A DNA stretch of 64,000 nucleotides from Prorocentrum cordatum (taxonomy: Eukaryota > Sar > Dinophyceae > Prorocentrales > Prorocentraceae): positions 527,780 through 591,779 of the forward strand of contig CAUYUJ010011558.1 in the NCBI GenBank assembly GCA_963575745.1. Direction: 5' to 3'. The translations under genes were made by a program, and so were the position numbers. Every line of letters begins with the position of its first letter. Positions within the stretch are counted from its first letter, which is position 1. Shown here piece after piece: positions 1 to 10,199 of the stretch. The notes beneath the pieces were generated by a model. The model saw only the letters and a program-made list of their open reading frames with translations. It made no database searches and was not told where the DNA came from.

Positions 1-8
1 TGGTCTCG

Positions 9-180
9 ATGGCGATGGTGATGCCAATGGTGATGATTGTCATGATGGAGCCAGTCCTAGTGATGATGGTGCTGATGCTGCTGCTGCTGATGATGATGCT
101 GTTGATTATGGTGATGATGCTGATGCTGGTGATGGTGATGATGATGGTAATGGCAAGGAGGGCGACGATGACGGTAAGGG
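9..180. repeat. GAT/GGT trinucleotide microsatellite
   Basis: Imperfect GATGGT/GATGCT repeats run from the left edge to about 180. Both strands give long single-residue-rich frames (Met/Val-rich on plus, His/Gln-rich on minus), which are repeat read-throughs. It resembles the GATGGT tract near 34.4-34.8 kb. Confidence 0.9.
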
Positions 181-440
181 AGGTGAGCGGAAGAGGAGGA
201 TGAGGAGGATAAAAAGACAGACACATGGTGGAGGGAGGAGAAGGAGGACGAGCAGGACGATCGGGGGGACGTGGGTGGAGGGAGGGGAGGGAAGGGGGAA
301 GGGAAGGAACCATGGAGGGCGGAGGGGGAATGAGGGATGGAGGAGGATGAGCAGGAGGAGGAGGAGAAGGAGGAGGAGGAGGAGGAAGAGGAGTAGGAGG
401 ACGAGGAGGAGGAGGAGGAGGAGGAGGAGGGCGACGCGCA
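181..440. repeat. GGA-rich purine tract
   Basis: AGG/GGA triplets with interruptions; the densest pure part is about 340-430. It encodes poly-Arg on plus and poly-Ser on minus and shows no gene-like composition. From 440 to 621 I see nothing recognisable. Confidence 0.85.
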
Positions 441-621
441 GGAGGGGGGCAGGTGAAGCGCCGCGGCGAGCTCCGCCTGATCCAGGTCTTCCAGACGGAG
501 GTCTTCCCGGAGTTCCTCAAGGGGACCACCAAGCAGGAGAGGGGGCGCATCGAACATCGACGTGCGGCGGGGTCCCCCAAACGGTTTGGTGACCCCACCG
601 CGTGGTGAGTCAGTGGCTTAG

Positions 622-741
622 CATCGCTCGGACGTGTGCGTTTTCCTCGGCAAGGACCATCGAGGAGCATTTTGGATCACCTTGCGAAACTATACACGCA
701 CGATTCCGAAACATGCACGGGGAATGGACGTCCGAGCGATG
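622..741. mobile_element. Family-A TIR element (MITE-like), copy 1
   Basis: A 120-bp unit begins CATCGCTCGGACGT and ends with its exact reverse complement ACGTCCGAGCGATG, a 14-bp perfect terminal inverted repeat. The interior shares GAGGAGCAT, a TTGCGA block and ACATGCACGGGGAATGG-like sequence with copies at 6558 and 54125. The length, the TIRs and the absence of a coding frame fit a non-autonomous DNA transposon or a structured snap-back element. I see no convincing target-site duplication. Confidence 0.7.
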
Positions 742-976
742 ACAAGGTGGGCACTCGCGGTAACCGCGCGGTTTTGGGGCTCGGGTCGTTCTCCGAAGAC
801 GTCTCGGGCGACAGGCCTCCGAGGTCCCCAAAGCGTGCGGTGACGGACCGCGAGGTGAGGTCGTTGGGGTGTTCGAGGTCACCACGCGGTCCGTCAGCGC
901 ACGGCTCTGGGGCCCCGAAGAGAGAGCAGCATGAGCAAGAGTCAAGGGCGGCCAAGCAGGGGGTGTTGACTCGGGG
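742..976. other. No recognisable feature
   Basis: GC-rich single-copy-looking sequence between two TIR elements. Frames on both strands lack motifs I recognise. Confidence 0.5.
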
Positions 977-1186
977 TCGGCGGCGAGCGAGGGGGGGAAG
1001 TGAGAAAGAGAGGGCCTTCTCAGAAGGCGGCGGGGCTGCTCAGGCTCAGAAGCCGTCCAGCCTTCTGAGGGTTTTTCTATGTCCTCGGAGAAGGCTTAGT
1101 AAACTTCCCAGAAGGCATGCAGGGGGACTTCCGAGCCTTCTGAGAAGGCCCGCGTTTTCTCGCTTCCCCCCTGGGCTCACCGCCGA
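977..1186. mobile_element. Family-B TIR element (MITE-like), copy 1
   Basis: It starts TCGGCGGCGAGCGAGGGGGG and ends with a degenerate inverted copy (CTTCCCCCCTGGGCTCACCGCCGA). The inner arms are GGCCTTCTCAGAAGG and CCTTCTGAGAAGGC. The interior repeats the CTTCTGAGAAGG palindrome several times, so the single strand should fold into nested hairpins. Homologous copies lie at 11641 and 52329. It has no coding capacity. The target-site duplication is unclear. Confidence 0.7.
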
Positions 1187-2486
1187 AGGGGGGGGGATAA
1201 CATGGCTGGGGCCACGAGATCTCCCCGGATTCCCCAGCGCCTCTTCTTGTTTCATCACGTCCCCTGGCCCGCCTTGGGCCGTTCGCATGCCTCGTGCCAT
1301 GATTTGAGCGAGCCCCCCCCTCTTGAACGCTCCCCTCACGGTCGCCTGCGAAGGAGGAGGCCACCGTGATTGATCAGCGCTTCCACGGACGAGAATGAGT
1401 TACAGGAGGTGGAGGAGGAGGAAGAGGAACAACAGGAGAAGGAAGCGCAGGAGGAGTAGGAGGAGGATGCGGAGGCTGTTCTTCAGGAGCAGGAGGGTGA
1501 AGAGGCGCAGGCCCTCGCGATCTGATTCACCACGAGGTGGTGGAACTGCGATTCAGCGTGGCGTGCAGAAGTCCAAGGGTCCTGCCACAGCCCGCGGAAA
1601 GGGGTGCCCAGAGGAGACCCTGGAGGCGCATGTTATGAGGTCTGTGCGAGCAGCGTTTGCATGTTTTTTGCGGCGCCCCTTTCATTCCCTTCCTGGTAGA
1701 TGGCCAGTCCACGACGTTTGAGCATGCAGGAGCTGGGTTGGGCGTACCTCTCCTCTCTCTCTCTCTCTCATCCTGCTTTTTTTCGCAGCGAGAGTGTGTC
1801 CGGGGCCCAGACGGCAGGGCAGAGAGATGGTGAGGAACAATTTCTCGGCGGCCTCCGCAGGAGCAATGCCGCGGAAAACACCCTGCTGCTTGGTTGTGTG
1901 CCGTTTTGGGGGTCGCACCGCCATGCCCACGGGCGCAACCTCGCTACCACCGAGAGGCACACACCAAGGGCGGGAGGGCGGGAACATGCAAACCACACCA
2001 GCACGCGCGCACTGGCACAGCGGCTCGCCGAGCCGTGCGCCACCAACAGGACGACAGCGCGGACCCGACACTGCCGACCACGCCCGTTCTTGTAGCGAGG
2101 CAGGGAGCGCGCGCCAGCGGCCCGAGCCCCGAAACCCACCCACGCCTCTTTGCAGCCAGGCGGAGAGCGCCCACACCGCCGACACGGGCAGCCAGGCCCA
2201 GGGCAGACACGGCAGGACAGGCACGACAGGCAGACAGACAGACAGACAGACAGACGACGCCGACGCCAGCAGCAGCCGCAGGAGCAGCAGCAGCCGCCGC
2301 GAAGCAGCGAGCCCACGGCCCACGGCCCCCTTCTGGGAGGCAAGCGCGCCGTGAGCACGAAGACAGGGAGCTGCAGCCCCTCGTCGACTGACCCACCCGT
2401 GCAATTGCACGCGGTCCAAGGGTTTAGAGGAGGAGCCCGCATTGGTTCCGTCGTGGAGCGGGGGCCTCCCCAGCAGCGCCGGCCAG
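1187..2486. other. Repeat-poor spacer with short simple repeats
   Basis: It holds an AGG-rich tract at about 1400-1500, a (CT)n run near 1750-1770 and a (CAGA)n run near 2222-2252. Overlapping frames of 100-280 codons on both strands look like GC-rich shadows. I see no conserved motif. Confidence 0.5.
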
Positions 2487-2588
2487 GAAGTGTACGACTT
2501 AGTCGGCGCCATGGCTAACCGGTGGCTGGACGTCATCGAGTCGAAGGGCAGGACGATGACCGACGACGAGGCGCGCTCGAGGGACAGG
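2487..2588 (+). CDS. Possible isolated exon, unknown protein
   Basis: After a CCGGCCAG acceptor-like site the plus frame reads EVYDLVGAMANRWLDVIESK and then GRTMTDDEARSRDR. This is a balanced, helix-like composition unlike the repeat frames around it. Beyond about 2588 the frame loses that character. No donor is obvious and I do not recognise a family. It could equally be chance. Confidence 0.25.
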
Positions 2589-2868
2589 GATCGAGGGCTT
2601 TACCTGTTATGTGGGTCCTTCTCACGCTCCTGGGGACCTCCAGAGGCCACTGGGGACTTCGGACACACCCCTGGCGACCGACGAAGATCTCCGCGGGGGA
2701 CGAGGAGGAGAAGAAGGAGGACGACGAGGAGGGCGAGGAACGGGGCGGCGACACAGACGTCCGACGCTCCGACAGAGATCACAGGTGGGGGGCTCTCGTC
2801 TGCTCACCCCCGCCTGGGGCACCTCGGCCCAGGTTTGGATGGAATTGGGGAGTCCTCGGGCCAGGATC

Positions 2869-2966
2869 GACACACACACACACATATCTATATATATATA
2901 TATGTATATGTATATATATATACTTATATATACATACATGTATATATATATAGATATGTATACCTA
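2869..2966. repeat. Compound (AC)n-(AT)n microsatellite
   Basis: A short CA run leads into TATA/TATG repeats. It is one of several AT tracts in an otherwise GC-rich window. Confidence 0.9.
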
Positions 2967-3055
2967 AACGACCGCCCTGCGGGCGATGAGGAGGTTGGGG
3001 CGGATTGAGATGAAATGCCCACCCTGACTGACCTCCAGCCTGTCACCTTGATCTC

Positions 3056-3440
3056 ATATCTCTCTTCCTCTCTGTCTCTCTCTCTCTCTCTCTCTGGATT
3101 GGATTAGATAAGAAAGCCCGCCGCAGGCGCCGACAAAAATGAATTGATGGATTGGGTTGGGTGGATTGGATTGGATGGGATAAGATGGATTGGATAAGAT
3201 CAGATGGGTTGGATGGGAAGAAACGGATTGGCTAAGGTAAGATGGATTGGATTGGCCCGCCGCAGGCGCAGAAACAAATGAATTGATGGATTGGGTTGGG
3301 TGGATTGGATTGGGTGGGATAAGATAAGATGGGGCAAGATGTGTTGGATAAGATAAGATGGATTGGATTGGACAAGATGGATTGGATAACTTAAGCTGGA
3401 TTGGATAAGAAAGCCCGCCGCAGGCGCCGAACACACAATA
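3056..3440. repeat. (CT)n run then GGATTGGAT tandem repeat
   Basis: A (TC)n run at 3056-3096 is followed by degenerate GGATTG/GGATAAGAT repeats. The block GCCCGCCGCAGGCG recurs at about 3117, 3259 and 3415, giving a higher-order period near 145-155 bp. Confidence 0.85.
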
Positions 3441-3462
3441 AATTATGAAATTAGCGACATTG

Positions 3463-3630
3463 CCCAACTGGGACACCTCCCGGCCACCGGCGGACGGGAA
3501 ACGGACATTCGCTCCTACCCTCGGGACACCGGGGACACCGCCCGGCCCAACTGGGACACCTCCCGGCCACCCGCGGACAGGAAACGGTTTTTCGCCGCTC
3601 CTACTTCGGCCTAGCTACAGGAGGATCACG
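3463..3630. repeat. Two-copy 83-bp tandem repeat
   Basis: CCCAACTGGGACACCTCCCG occurs at 3463 and 3546, followed in both by GGCCACC..GCGGAC..GAAACGG. A related CACCGGCGGGACACC duplication lies at about 43970-44140, upstream of the same dispersed repeat D. Confidence 0.75.
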
Positions 3631-3635
3631 CGCAG

Positions 3636-3730
3636 CTTCGCCTCGCCCGCACGCACGCCACGAACACGAATTCGAAACCGATTTCTCGGTGGGGGGTCTC
3701 CGTTTCACTGCGATCTCACGCCCCAACCTC

Positions 3731-3763
<33 letters not shown>
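3636..3763. repeat. Dispersed repeat D, copy 1, with (AT)n tail
   Basis: TCGCCCGCACGCACG, a CGAAACCGAT-like block and CCCCAACCTCCGATATATAT are shared in order with 44168-44300. Both copies run straight into an (AT)n tract (here 3723-3763), so the AT run may be the element's tail or its target. Confidence 0.7.
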
Positions 3764-3766
<3 letters not shown>

Positions 3767-3860
3767 GGTCCAAGGCTTGGGTCCCCCCCCCCTCCCCCCA
3801 ATGCTGATGCCTTTGGGCCCCCCCCCCCCGCGCGATGGTCCCCCCCGCCCCCCCCTGTGG

Positions 3861-4015
3861 GCGTGGCGTGGTGCTGCGCTGCGGTGCCCCCCTCCCCCCC
3901 CTGTGGATGTGGTGTGGTGCTGTGGTGGTTCAGAGGTGGGCGTGGCGTGGTGCTGCGCAGCGGTGCCCCCCTCCCCCCCCCGGTGGATGTGGTGTGGTGC
4001 TGTGGTGGTTCAGAG

Positions 4016-4018
<3 letters not shown>
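3861..4018. repeat. Two-copy 79-bp tandem repeat with poly-C
   Basis: GCGTGGCGTGGTGCTGCGC starts units at 3861 and 3940. Each continues through a C-rich stretch to GGTGGTTCAGAGGT. Confidence 0.85.
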
Positions 4019-4052
<34 letters not shown>

Positions 4053-4199
4053 TCGTCATCGTCATCGTCGTCGTGGCCGTCGTCATCGTCGTCATCGTCG
4101 TCGTCACCGCCGCCGCCGCTGGCGTCGTCGCCGCCGCAGCCGTCGTCGTCGTCGTGGTCGTCGTCGTCGTCGTCGCCGTCGTCGTAGTCGTCGCCGTCG

Positions 4200-4231
<32 letters not shown>

Positions 4232-4232
4232 T
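4018..4232. repeat. (CGT)n trinucleotide microsatellite
   Basis: About 215 bp of GTC/GTCATC/GCC repeats, giving poly-Arg, Val or Thr frames on either strand. Confidence 0.92.
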
Positions 4233-4288
4233 CTGGGACCATACCATCTGGGAGGGAGGGGGGGGGGCCGTGGGCCCGGAGCTCGGGA

Positions 4289-4309
4289 TCATATATATAT
4301 ATATATATA

Positions 4310-4342
<33 letters not shown>
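4289..4342. repeat. (AT)n directly joined to (CT)n
   Basis: An AT dinucleotide run (4289-4316) changes abruptly to a CT run (4317-4342). Confidence 0.92.
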
Positions 4343-4343
<1 letters not shown>

Positions 4344-4815
4344 CAGGGAGGGCCGAAATGGGGACATAATGATTTGGGACAAAGTCCATTAGAATTTCTG
4401 GTCCATCTCGGACAGGCATTGGTGTCGGTGTCCTGGCGGACGTCGTCCTTGTGGGACAAGTGTCGCCGGCCCAACAGCGGCCGCTGTCGGTCTTGGACAG
4501 CCCCTGTTGTTTCGGTGAGGATGGTTGTCATCGCAGCCTGCCAACATGCCGTGGCCCTTGCTTGAGTGGCCATAACCTCGAGCCTGGACAATGATGTCGA
4601 TGCCTGCTGTGCGCACAGTGCTTGGATGTGCTGGTGGAAACGTTCTCTGATCAATGTGTGTCAGCACTTGCGCCGCTTGCGAAGCGAATGTGTGGCTATG
4701 ACGAAGCCTACGCCGTCCCAGTTTGGTTGTCCGTTATGCGGCAATAGAGTCATCTGCAGTGTTGCGTCTGAGTTTCTTAGGCTTCTGAGTCGTACGTAAT
4801 CGAACCAGGCTGCAG
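4343..4815. other. No recognisable feature
   Basis: Moderate-GC single-copy-looking sequence. Both strands have frames of 60-120 codons without motifs I can place. Confidence 0.5.
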
Positions 4816-4819
4816 GCCA

Positions 4820-5345
4820 ATACTGGTGGACGCCCCTGTCCTGCCGATGAGATGTGGCTCCGGCCTGTCCCCCGCGCTCGCCCGCCCGTCGGTGCCTGGA
4901 CCGTCGCAGCCTGTCCCCAGCATTCGCACGTGGGTGCCTGCCACGGCCTGTCCCCCCATTGCTCGCGCGTGGGTGCTTGGACCGCTATGGCCAGTCCCTC
5001 ACCCGTGGGTGCTTGGCCCCGGCACTCGCCCTTGGGTGTTGGGACCGCTGTGGCGCTATGGCCTGTCCCCAGCACTCGCTTCTGTTGGTGCCTAGTCCCT
5101 TATGGCGTGACGCCCTCAATCCCCCGTGTCTTGCACTGCTATGGGCCGTCTGCAGGCCTCGCCCGTGGTTGCTTGGATCGTTGTGGTGTGAGTCCCGCCC
5201 CAGCCCGTGGGTGCTTGGACTGCTACAGTGGTCCTGACCTCCGCCCTCGCTTGTGGGTGCTTGGACCGGTACGACGTGACTCCCTCACTCGTCCGTGGCT
5301 GCTTGGACCGCAGTGGCTTTGCTCTCTCACTCGTGCGTGGGTGCT
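4820..5345. repeat. Degenerate ~55-60-bp minisatellite
   Basis: About nine to ten units centre on GTGGGTGCTTGGACCGCTATGG, each preceded by CCTGTCCCC..CACTCGCC-like sequence. A shorter CACATTGGGTTTCACACGCA-type repeat follows at about 5375-5445. Confidence 0.8.
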
Positions 5346-5659
5346 GGGACGGCCATGGCGTCCACAGGATTCCACACATCGGCTTCCGCACACATGACAT
5401 TCCACATATTGGGTTTCACACGCATAGGGTTCCACGCATAGGGTTCTGGGGCGCGCTGGTCGAGGGCGGCCGAGGAGGCAGCAGGCAGGGACCGGGTGGG
5501 CTATGTAAGCGTTGCCGTGCCTGACGCCCAGGCTGGCGGGGGGAGGGCGTCTTTTGCATTTTTGCCCTTACGGGGTTATTGAAGGTTCTAGGGCGTGCCG
5601 ATTGGTTTGGCCTAGGTGTGAGAGGATGATGAGGTGGGGTGAAGGAGGCAAAGACCATG

Positions 5660-5795
5660 CTCAAGTAGGGGTCGATGTGGACGTCGACATCGCAGTCGAT
5701 GTCGATCCATTTGTTGCCATCCGCCGCTCTCCGCCCAGAGGTGATATACTTCTTCTCGGAGTCGAAGTCGATGTCCAAGTCGGTCGAGGCAAGTG
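5660..5795. repeat. GTCGAT-rich degenerate repeat
   Basis: Clusters of GTCGATGTCGA/GACGTCGAC hexamer-like repeats, about 130 bp. The Asp/Val-rich frame here follows from the repeat. Confidence 0.6.
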
Positions 5796-5874
5796 GCAAT
5801 TACAAGTCCGTGCAGATCACGACGGCGATACGCCTTGCTGAGTTCCTCGGCGTCCCCAGCTCGGCGGCCTCAAG

Positions 5875-6035
5875 GAGGAGAAAGGGATGATATGCAGATG
5901 GCGAGAAAGAGGAGAAGGAGAGGAAGAGGAGGGCGAGCAGACAGAGGATAAGGAAGAGGATGAGTACGAAGAAGAGGAGGCGGAGGAGGAGGAGGAGAGC
6001 AAGGGCGAGACGGATGGAGGAGGAGGAGGAGGAGG
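5875..6035. repeat. GGA-rich purine tract
   Basis: GAGGA/AGGAGG repeats give poly-Arg (plus) and poly-Ser (minus) frames. Confidence 0.85.
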
Positions 6036-6159
6036 GTTGTACCTTTGATGACGTTCACCTTCCCAGAGGTCTCATCCCTCCTCCTTCTCTTCTTTCCTGC
6101 TCCACCCCCGGCTCCTTCAAACTCTCCACCTTTCTGTGTCACAGCATTGTCACATCCAC

Positions 6160-6535
6160 TGGCACCTACCAGCTACTACCTACTACCTGGGGCCTGCTGT
6201 CCTGCTACATGACACACGTCTACCTGCTGCCGACCACCCCACCACGTAAAATCTGATACCTAAGACATCAAGTCCCACTAGCTGATACGTGCTACACACG
6301 TGCCAATTTACCACCTGCTCCTGGCACAATCTCCTACCTTCACCTGGTACCTGCTACTGGCTACCTGCTGCAACATGCCACCAGCTATCACCCTCTTGCC
6401 CGACCCACTACTTACTACACGCTACCTGCAACCCGACGGCAGCTAGCGCGCTTGCTGGCAGGTGCTGGGTGTCACTTCTGACCTGCTACCTGTTCTCTGC
6501 TACCTGCCAACCTCTGCCTGCTACAGACCTTCTCC
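6160..6535. repeat. Degenerate CTACCTGCTAC repeat
   Basis: Roughly 11-14-nt units related to CTACCTGCTACTGGC recur about twenty times with much drift. Confidence 0.65.
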
Positions 6536-6557
6536 TCTTCCGAGTCAGACATCTTGG

Positions 6558-6697
6558 CATCGCTCGGACGTGTGCATTTTTTTTCCGGCGGCGGCCATCG
6601 AGGAGCATCCTATAGCATCTTATAGCATCCTGGATAATCTTGCGACAATGCAGGCACAAAGCCGAACAATGCACGGGGAATGGACGTCCGAGCGATG
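6558..6697. mobile_element. Family-A TIR element, copy 2
   Basis: The same 14-bp TIRs (CATCGCTCGGACGT and its reverse complement) enclose a 140-bp unit. It is longer than copy 1 because of a short internal duplication of a CATC(C/T)TATAG-type block. The shared flanking CTTGG on the left and GGC on the right with copy 3 suggest the element may extend slightly beyond the TIRs. Confidence 0.7.
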
Positions 6698-6699
6698 GC

Positions 6700-6985
6700 A
6701 ACACATTGTCACCCGTGTCTCCTTCGCTCTTCCCCCGGCCTCCTTCGTGCCTCTTCCCGAGGTCCCCTGGCCGGCCTCCTGTGTCAAGCCGCCCAGGGCC
6801 TTGCTTTCCTCCTCTGCCTCCCCCGTCTGCGACTCTTGCCTCCCCCTCCAAGCCAGACGCCTCCCTCTGTTCTTCATCCTTTCCGCTGCCTCCTCGTTTC
6901 TTCTCTCTTCTCCTTCCTCGCTCCTCCTTATCACACTTTTCGTTCCTCTTCCCTCCTCCGTTCTCCCCCCCCTACCCAGCTCTGG
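6700..6985. repeat. Pyrimidine-rich TTCCTCC tract
   Basis: Dense CTTCC/CCTCC sequence on the plus strand without strict periodicity. Confidence 0.6.
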
Positions 6986-6989
6986 AAAC

Positions 6990-7200
6990 GGCGCGTGGCA
7001 AGCCGACCTCAGCAGGTGTTCGCGTGAGCCAAGGCCCACCATGGGCTTGAAGATGTGCTCGTGGAGCCCGCTGACGTCATGGCTGATTATTTTGGTAAGC
7101 TGTTGGTCGATTGTTTCGCCAGGCTCGGGGCGCAGGAGCACCATCTTGCCCAAGTTGCAGTGGATGCCCAGGCTATGCATTTCAAAGAGAATAAGGCCAC
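6990..7200 (-). pseudogene. Possible LINE reverse-transcriptase scrap
   Basis: The minus frame includes MHSLGIHCNLGKMVLLRP followed by a GE..DQQL..I segment. This resembles the part of non-LTR reverse transcriptases just after the catalytic aspartates (a Leu-Gly..Asn..Lys pattern). No YxDD is visible upstream in any frame, and the fragment is short. Treat it as a weak suggestion. Confidence 0.22.
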
Positions 7201-8770
7201 CTGGAGTTTCCTGGCCATTGCTGTGCAGTCATTGTTGCTGCTAGCTGTCTCGGCACAGCTGTGCCCGTGCACAGGCCAGAAGGCGCATGCCCGACGCTGC
7301 CGTTAACCGAAACAGGACATGTTGTTGCTGCCCTAGTTTCCAGTTATGATGGTGTCGTACCTACAAACATTTCAGCCACCTCGCAATCAACCCTCAAGGT
7401 TATTCGAAGTGGCGCTAGCAGGCACTGCATGCCAACTGACATCCAGAGATGGCGTGCAAATTCGGCTTTCACAAATCATTATGCTGCGCACTCCGACTCT
7501 CCAGAGGCTGCTTTTGTAGCCAGAGCTTTCCTGACGAGTTCATGGGGCCTTCTGACCCTCCTTCCTCTTCTGGTGGGACGGTGGGGATGCCTGTGGACGC
7601 TGGGACCGCCTCTTCCGCTGGTGGCCTCGGGACTCGACCCCTGGGTGACAGCCTGGAAGATATCAAGTTTTCGGCCATCGGCCTAAGGTGTATGGCAGAG
7701 TGGTCGTCTGCCTTGAGCGCGTCTGCTACATTGTTGTGCCAGAAGGTCGATGCCGCAGGTTGAAGGTCTCCTGCCAAGGTGATGCGCGCGACCCCACCCA
7801 GCACGTTGCACAGGTGTGCAGGACTTCAACGCGGCGCGAGGCAGACGTCCCAAGCCGTCCGCTTGCCTCTCAGGCTGGCCCACTGCACCACACTCTGTTC
7901 TTTTGGATGGCACCGTGCCAGACGACGCTGCACAGGGCGAGCGAGGTGCTGCACGTGCGGGAGGCCCGCCCGCCAACTTGTTGCCTGCAGCTGCCGCTGA
8001 CCGGGGCCTCAGCAGGAGGCAGCTGCTTTTTGTGACCGCGAGGCTCCGTGAGGAGGAAACCGACTTCCCCCTTGTGCCTCCAGGCCCTCAGGGGTATGAT
8101 GACTTTGACTGGCAGTGGCCTGCGAACGTGCTTGCTGTTCTGTCGTTCCATGTGCTCAGGGTGGCGGTGCCTCTCTTTCCGGTGGTGTCTCCGGCTGCTC
8201 CATATCTCTAGCCACTTGTTGACCGAGTCTGGCCTCTCGCTAGACACTTGCTTTCGAAGGCGTCGCCTGATGCAGGCGACGCATTCCGAGGCGCGGCAAG
8301 GAGTGGAGGCTCCCACGAATACTTTCACTACAACGTGGAGCGTCTCTCTGGAAATCGGTGGTGATTGCCCCGTGCCATCAGGGTACTCTTGCTGTTTCTA
8401 GGTGGTGCAGATGACGCGCAGCTTGCCTTGGAACTCGGGCCGCGGGGTTCCGCCTGTGCTTCAGCAGTGGTCTATGCTTCGTTCGGCCCTGTCCAGGTGT
8501 GGTTTGACCCCTTGGCCTCGTGTGCCTGTGAGTGGCCAACCCGCCATGGGTCTTTGGGACGGGTCTCTCCTGTAGCGCCCCGTCACACCCACGGCCAGGC
8601 TTTCTGCGGTCTTCCCACGGGCTGAGCCTTCCGCGGGCAAGCTGGGCTGCTGGCTCGTCCGTCGGCCTTGGTTTTGTTAAGGCTGCTGGGCTTCTGCGCG
8701 GGAGGGATGAGCCATACGCTCCCCGTGCTGGAGTGAGCGTGTTGGCTCCTCCTCCTCCTCCTCCCATCCG
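7200..8770. other. No recognisable gene
   Basis: Moderately GC-rich sequence with several 100-150-codon frames on both strands. None shows a motif I recognise. It may hold exons of the plus-strand gene fragment starting at 8773, but I cannot delimit them. Confidence 0.4.
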
Positions 8771-8772
8771 AG

Positions 8773-9378
8773 GCTTTCGCCTCCTTGCCAGGCCGCTGGC
8801 CTTGGATGTCCTGCCCGCCGCTGCGGTGCAGTCGCCTAGCAGGAAGGTAAGTTTCTCAGTCCAATCCTTCCGCGGTCCTTAACTCGCTGAGATCTGCTAG
8901 TGTGTCACTTGCAATCTTGAGGCTCACTCGCTTGCTTCTCTGTCCACCTCCCCTCCCCACCTCCCTCTCTCCCCTCCTCCCCCTGATCCCTACCCCTTCC
9001 CGTCCTCCCCCTTCACCCCACCATCCTCTCGCTCCTCCCCCTCGGCACCGAGGTCCCCGACATACTGAAGTCAGAGAGTCTCAGCTGCCACCTGCTCATC
9101 GCGAACAAGCCTCACGGGGCCAGCGCGACACAGCGGGCCATTCCCGTGAAGATTTTCAGCGCCGAGTACGAGGTTCGTCCTCCTTCTCGTTGCTTTATGC
9201 CCACCTTCCTCGCCAACCCCATCCCTTCTCCTCCCCTTCATTCCTCTCAGTTTTTACCCGTCCTCACACCCCATCTCCGTCCTGGTCCTCACTGCTGCTC
9301 CTTATTCAGGAGGCGTACGCCATTCCGCCGAGCCACAGACGAAGTGAGGCCTTGTGGGCGCCTGGGTTGGCATCTTGA
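8773..9378 (+). CDS. Candidate three-exon gene fragment, unknown function
   Basis: Three exons are joined by canonical introns. Exon a (8773-8846) follows a long CTCCTCC pyrimidine tract and ends AAG|GTAAGT. Exon b (9053-9172, exactly 40 codons) follows a C/T-rich tract and ends GAG|GTTCGT. Exon c starts at 9310 after CCTTATTCAG and either ends at a GTGAGG donor (9344) or runs to a TGA at 9376-9378. All joins keep phase 0. Exon b reads VPDILKSESLSCHLLIANKP then HGASATQRAIPVKIFSAEYE, which looks like ordinary protein with no low-complexity bias. I do not recognise the family and see no start codon, so this is an internal or C-terminal piece. The intron lengths would be 206 and 137 bp. Confidence 0.42.
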
Positions 9379-9379
9379 A

Positions 9380-9735
9380 GTCTCGTCGGAGTTTCCTGGG
9401 CGCTTGCTGGTTGTTTCTTGAACGCTGTCGAGCGCATGGGATGCTTTCGAGTGTCTGGGTGCGTGGGAGGAGTGGCAGCCGCGCAGTCGCTACTCCGCAC
9501 ATGGGGTTCACTTGTTCTGCGCTTCTCGGGAAGGAGCACTGAAATATATTGCGCGTCGCGCGTGAAGCGATATGCTCCCGAATTGACGTCGCGGATGGTC
9601 GATGTAACCTTCTCATCTTGGGACTCGGGAGCTGAGGGAGAAAGTGGAAACTAATGACATCGACAACGACGACGGTGAGAGGAAGGAGGAAAAGGAGGAT
9701 GAGATCGAGGACAAAAGGACAGGTTGTAATTTGGT
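9380..9735. other. No recognisable feature
   Basis: Single-copy-looking sequence with a small purine-rich patch near 9670-9710. Confidence 0.45.
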
Positions 9736-9739
9736 CCGG

Positions 9740-10195
9740 GCTCTGTTTGAGGGGGTCCCCCTCGTGCAGCTCGGGGTGTTTTGGGGGACTATCGGGGGCC
9801 CGTGGGGGGTGTCGTTCGAGAACTTCTGAAGCCTCCTTCAGCTTATAGGGGGCATCTTCGGGCCCTGCTGCCGGCCCAGGTGGCCGCCTCTTGGAGCTTT
9901 CTCGTGGTCCCCGTGGGGTTCGAGCCGCATTTTGGCTGCTTGTCGCAGGGTTCTAGGAGCCAGTTGGGGACGAAGGGGGCCACCTTCTGGGGGACCGGCT
10001 CCCATGGCCTCTGCGGGTTCCCGCCGGGCGTCTCTTGGGCTCCTCTTTGGGCCACATTCCAGTTTGTCTTGCCGTCTTGGGGGCCCATTGGGCCGTCTTG
10101 GGGCCCTCCTTGGCCGCCTCCGGGCTGTTTTGAGGGTCTTTTGAGCCGGCTTGGTCCAGTTTGGGGGGTCTCGTGGGCCGTCTTGAGCGCACAGA
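9740..10195. repeat. GGCCTCTTGGGG-type degenerate repeat block 1
   Basis: Units of about 11-15 nt around TCTTGGGG(G)CC/GGCCGTC recur throughout and are followed by CGAGAACGCGAAAATC. Similar blocks occur at 26.46, 30.3-31.45 (opposite strand), 33.58, 36.99, 40.19 and 44.43 kb. Confidence 0.6.
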
Positions 10196-10199
10196 CGCC

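Noticed and set aside
3689-4369. 226-codon plus and 272-codon minus frames
   Set aside because: They combine AT, poly-C and CGT microsatellites (Ile-Tyr, Pro and Val/Thr/Arg runs).
7816-8328. Opposing 131- and 152-codon frames
   Set aside because: Both strands are open and neither shows a motif or codon bias that I could defend. I did not annotate either.
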